Origin: Chelydra serpentina
Taxonomy: Eukaryota > Chordata > Testudines > Chelydridae
Length of the DNA: 64,000 bases
Direction: 5' to 3'
NCBI GenBank assembly: GCA_037349315.1
Contig: JBAIAC010000030.1
Coordinates: 16,265,501 to 16,329,500, forward strand
Shown in pieces: positions 62,531 to 64,000 of the stretch. The notes beneath the pieces were generated by a model. It had not been told where the DNA came from. It saw nothing but the letters and a program-made list of their open reading frames with translations, and made no database searches. How positions within the stretch are numbered: position 1 is the first letter of the stretch; each line of letters begins with the position of its first letter. The position numbers and the translations under genes were made by a program.

Positions 62531-62950
62531 GAAGGAAAGTATGTTAGAGAAGGAAAGATCAAAGAAATACACCTTGCATTTGGAGTGAAAGGTGGCGAGG
62601 TTTGCGATGGTCCATAGTACTTGGGGGAGTTCATTACAGACTGTGGATGGATCTTGAGAAAGCTAGGAAAATGAAACACTGGCCTACAAGAACTGTGTAG
62701 AAGACTGTTCTCTCTTTGACAGTCAATAAAGGGATTATTCTGATCCTGCAGTAGTTTTCCTTCCTCACTTTAAAGGAGGAGGAGCCCCTGACATGACTAT
62801 GTACAAAATATCATTTAAAAATATGATTTAAACCTATTTAGGCAATAGATTTTGACCTTGAATCATCCACCCTTGCTAATCATAATGTTCCATGTTTGGA
62901 CACAGGCCATAGAATATCCATAAAATAACCCCTACACAATTTCTTACTCC
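62531..62950. other. Downstream flank
   Basis: AT-rich. AGAGAAGGAAAG occurs twice in tandem at the junction with the retroelement. An AATAAA lies at 62725-62730 but is not clearly tied to HTRA1. Confidence 0.45.
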
Positions 62951-62951
62951 T

Positions 62952-64000
62952 GAGGGCATTCTGCACCAAAAAATAAAAATTCTTCACGCAATATTTTAAA
63001 ATTCTACAAATGTTATTTGTCAGATAAATGTGGAGGCTCCAGCATGACATTGGGGAGCACAGGCCACTGGCTGTACAGAGGTGAAGGATCACTGTGCAGC
63101 GCTTCACCCCACCCTCCTCACCACACCCCGGGACATGGACTCAGCAGTGAGGCTGCGCCCAAGCCTGACACAGCACAGGGAGAGAGCCTGCCCCAGAAAC
63201 ATCCAAGGGCCCTGCCCCTCCATGCCAGGAGCACCAGGTGTGAGCAGGCAGGATCCACCTGTGGAGGGGCTTAGTGTGAGGGGATCCAGGTGTGGGTTGA
63301 GAGGGTTCTGTGTGGGGCAATCTGGGTGCGGGCAGCTCAGTGAGGGATTTGGGTGCAGGAGGGATCTGGATGCACAGGGGCTTGTTGGGGGATTCTGGGT
63401 GCAACAGTAATGGGACTCTGCAGGGGGGTCCAAGTGAAGTGGATGGGGCTCAGTGTGGGGGGGTGTCTGGGTGTGGGGGAGGATTAAGCTTGGCAGGGGA
63501 TCTGGGTGTGTGTGTGTGGGTCCAGATGCTGGGGGAGTGCGGTGAGATTCCAGGTGCAGCTGGTTGGGGCATGGTAGGGTGTGGATCTGGGTGTGGGTGG
63601 CTCGCCATGGGGGGGTGGTTCTGGGAGTGGGGGGAGGTGAGGCTTGGTGTGAGGGTCTGGATATGAGGGGGTCTGGATGCCCTGGGGTTGGGAAGTTGAG
63701 GGAGCAGCTCCCTGTACAGTGATCGCTCCCCCCCGCAACTGAGGAGCGATAGGTACAGGAAGCGTGGGGAGGTGGGTGTTTGCAGAGCTTCCTACAGCCA
63801 GGGGAGAAATCTGGGGGTGGGTCTGACACAGCCCCGAATGTTGCACGGGGAAGAGGAAGTCCTGTCCTCTCCAGCCCAGCTGAGACTAGCAGCTGATCCT
63901 GGTGCAGGGTAGGAGCCACCAGCCGGGTCTTCCCCCGTCCCGCTCCCTACCCCACAGTGATTTACCTCTCCCGGCTGCCCTAGGAACCTAAAACATACTG
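62952..64000 (+). repeat. GC-rich interspersed repeat, runs off the window
   Basis: This is the same family as 32646-33408 in the opposite orientation, with GTGGAGGCTCCAGCATGACA, GGGACATGGACTCAGCAGTG and GCCTGCCCCAGAAACA, then a minisatellite of GGGGATCCAGGTGTGGGT-type units. The end is not in the window. The long minus-strand frame (63104-63919) is a low-complexity artefact. Confidence 0.75.

Noticed and set aside
62725..62730. AATAAA as the HTRA1 poly(A) signal
   Set aside because: It is nearly 2.9 kb past the stop codon and beyond a retroelement fragment, while two ATTAAA hexamers lie much nearer. Not excluded, but not preferred.
63104..63919. Long minus-strand open frame of 271 codons
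   Set aside because: It lies wholly in a GC-rich minisatellite repeat, its product is Pro/His/Thr-biased, and the same repeat at 32646-33408 does not keep the frame.

Overview
The window is vertebrate nuclear DNA carrying one protein-coding gene, a complete orthologue of the secreted serine protease HTRA1 on the + strand. Its nine coding exons run from 8570 to 59868, all with GT-AG introns and matching phases, and encode a predicted 482 residues. The repeats point to a cryptodiran turtle. There are several copies of the tRNA-derived turtle SINE with the CR1-type tail (ATTCTATG repeats), short TA-flanked elements of the GGTGACCAGATGTCCC type, TAA-flanked Harbinger-like MITEs, and Penelope-like and DIRS-like retroelement fragments. 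Species cannot be fixed from the sequence alone.

Layout: 1-8030 is upstream flank with a solo LTR (196-858), older repeats, a Tigger-like TA-flanked element, a possible U2 snRNA fragment and Penelope-like tails. About 8030-9110 is a CpG-rich promoter and first-exon island holding a GC box, a TATA-like box, the 5' UTR and exon 1 (signal peptide, IGFBP-type and Kazal-type modules). Intron 1 (9048-38759, 29.7 kb) is a mosaic of nested mobile elements. Exons 2-3 (38760-39468) give the start of the protease domain with the catalytic His and Asp. Intron 3 (14.4 kb) carries a LINE 3' end, a Harbinger-like MITE, two hAT-like elements (one nested) and an ERV solo LTR. Exons 4-9 (53826-59868) supply the catalytic Ser, the rest of the protease and the PDZ domain. 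The 3' UTR is followed by a decayed gag-like DIRS-type fragment (about 60728-62530), and then by a GC-rich repeat that runs off the window end.

I see no second cellular gene. The remaining open frames are mobile-element remnants or low-complexity frames. The window holds no convincing new biological system. The points most worth checking concern repeat biology: a hammerhead-ribozyme-like core in the Penelope-like tail, a G-rich minisatellite shared by two elements with different termini, a tandem array of dyad-symmetric units inside a MITE-like element, a perfect 38-bp inverted repeat at a truncated MITE, and inverted copies of one repeat family flanking exons 2-9.
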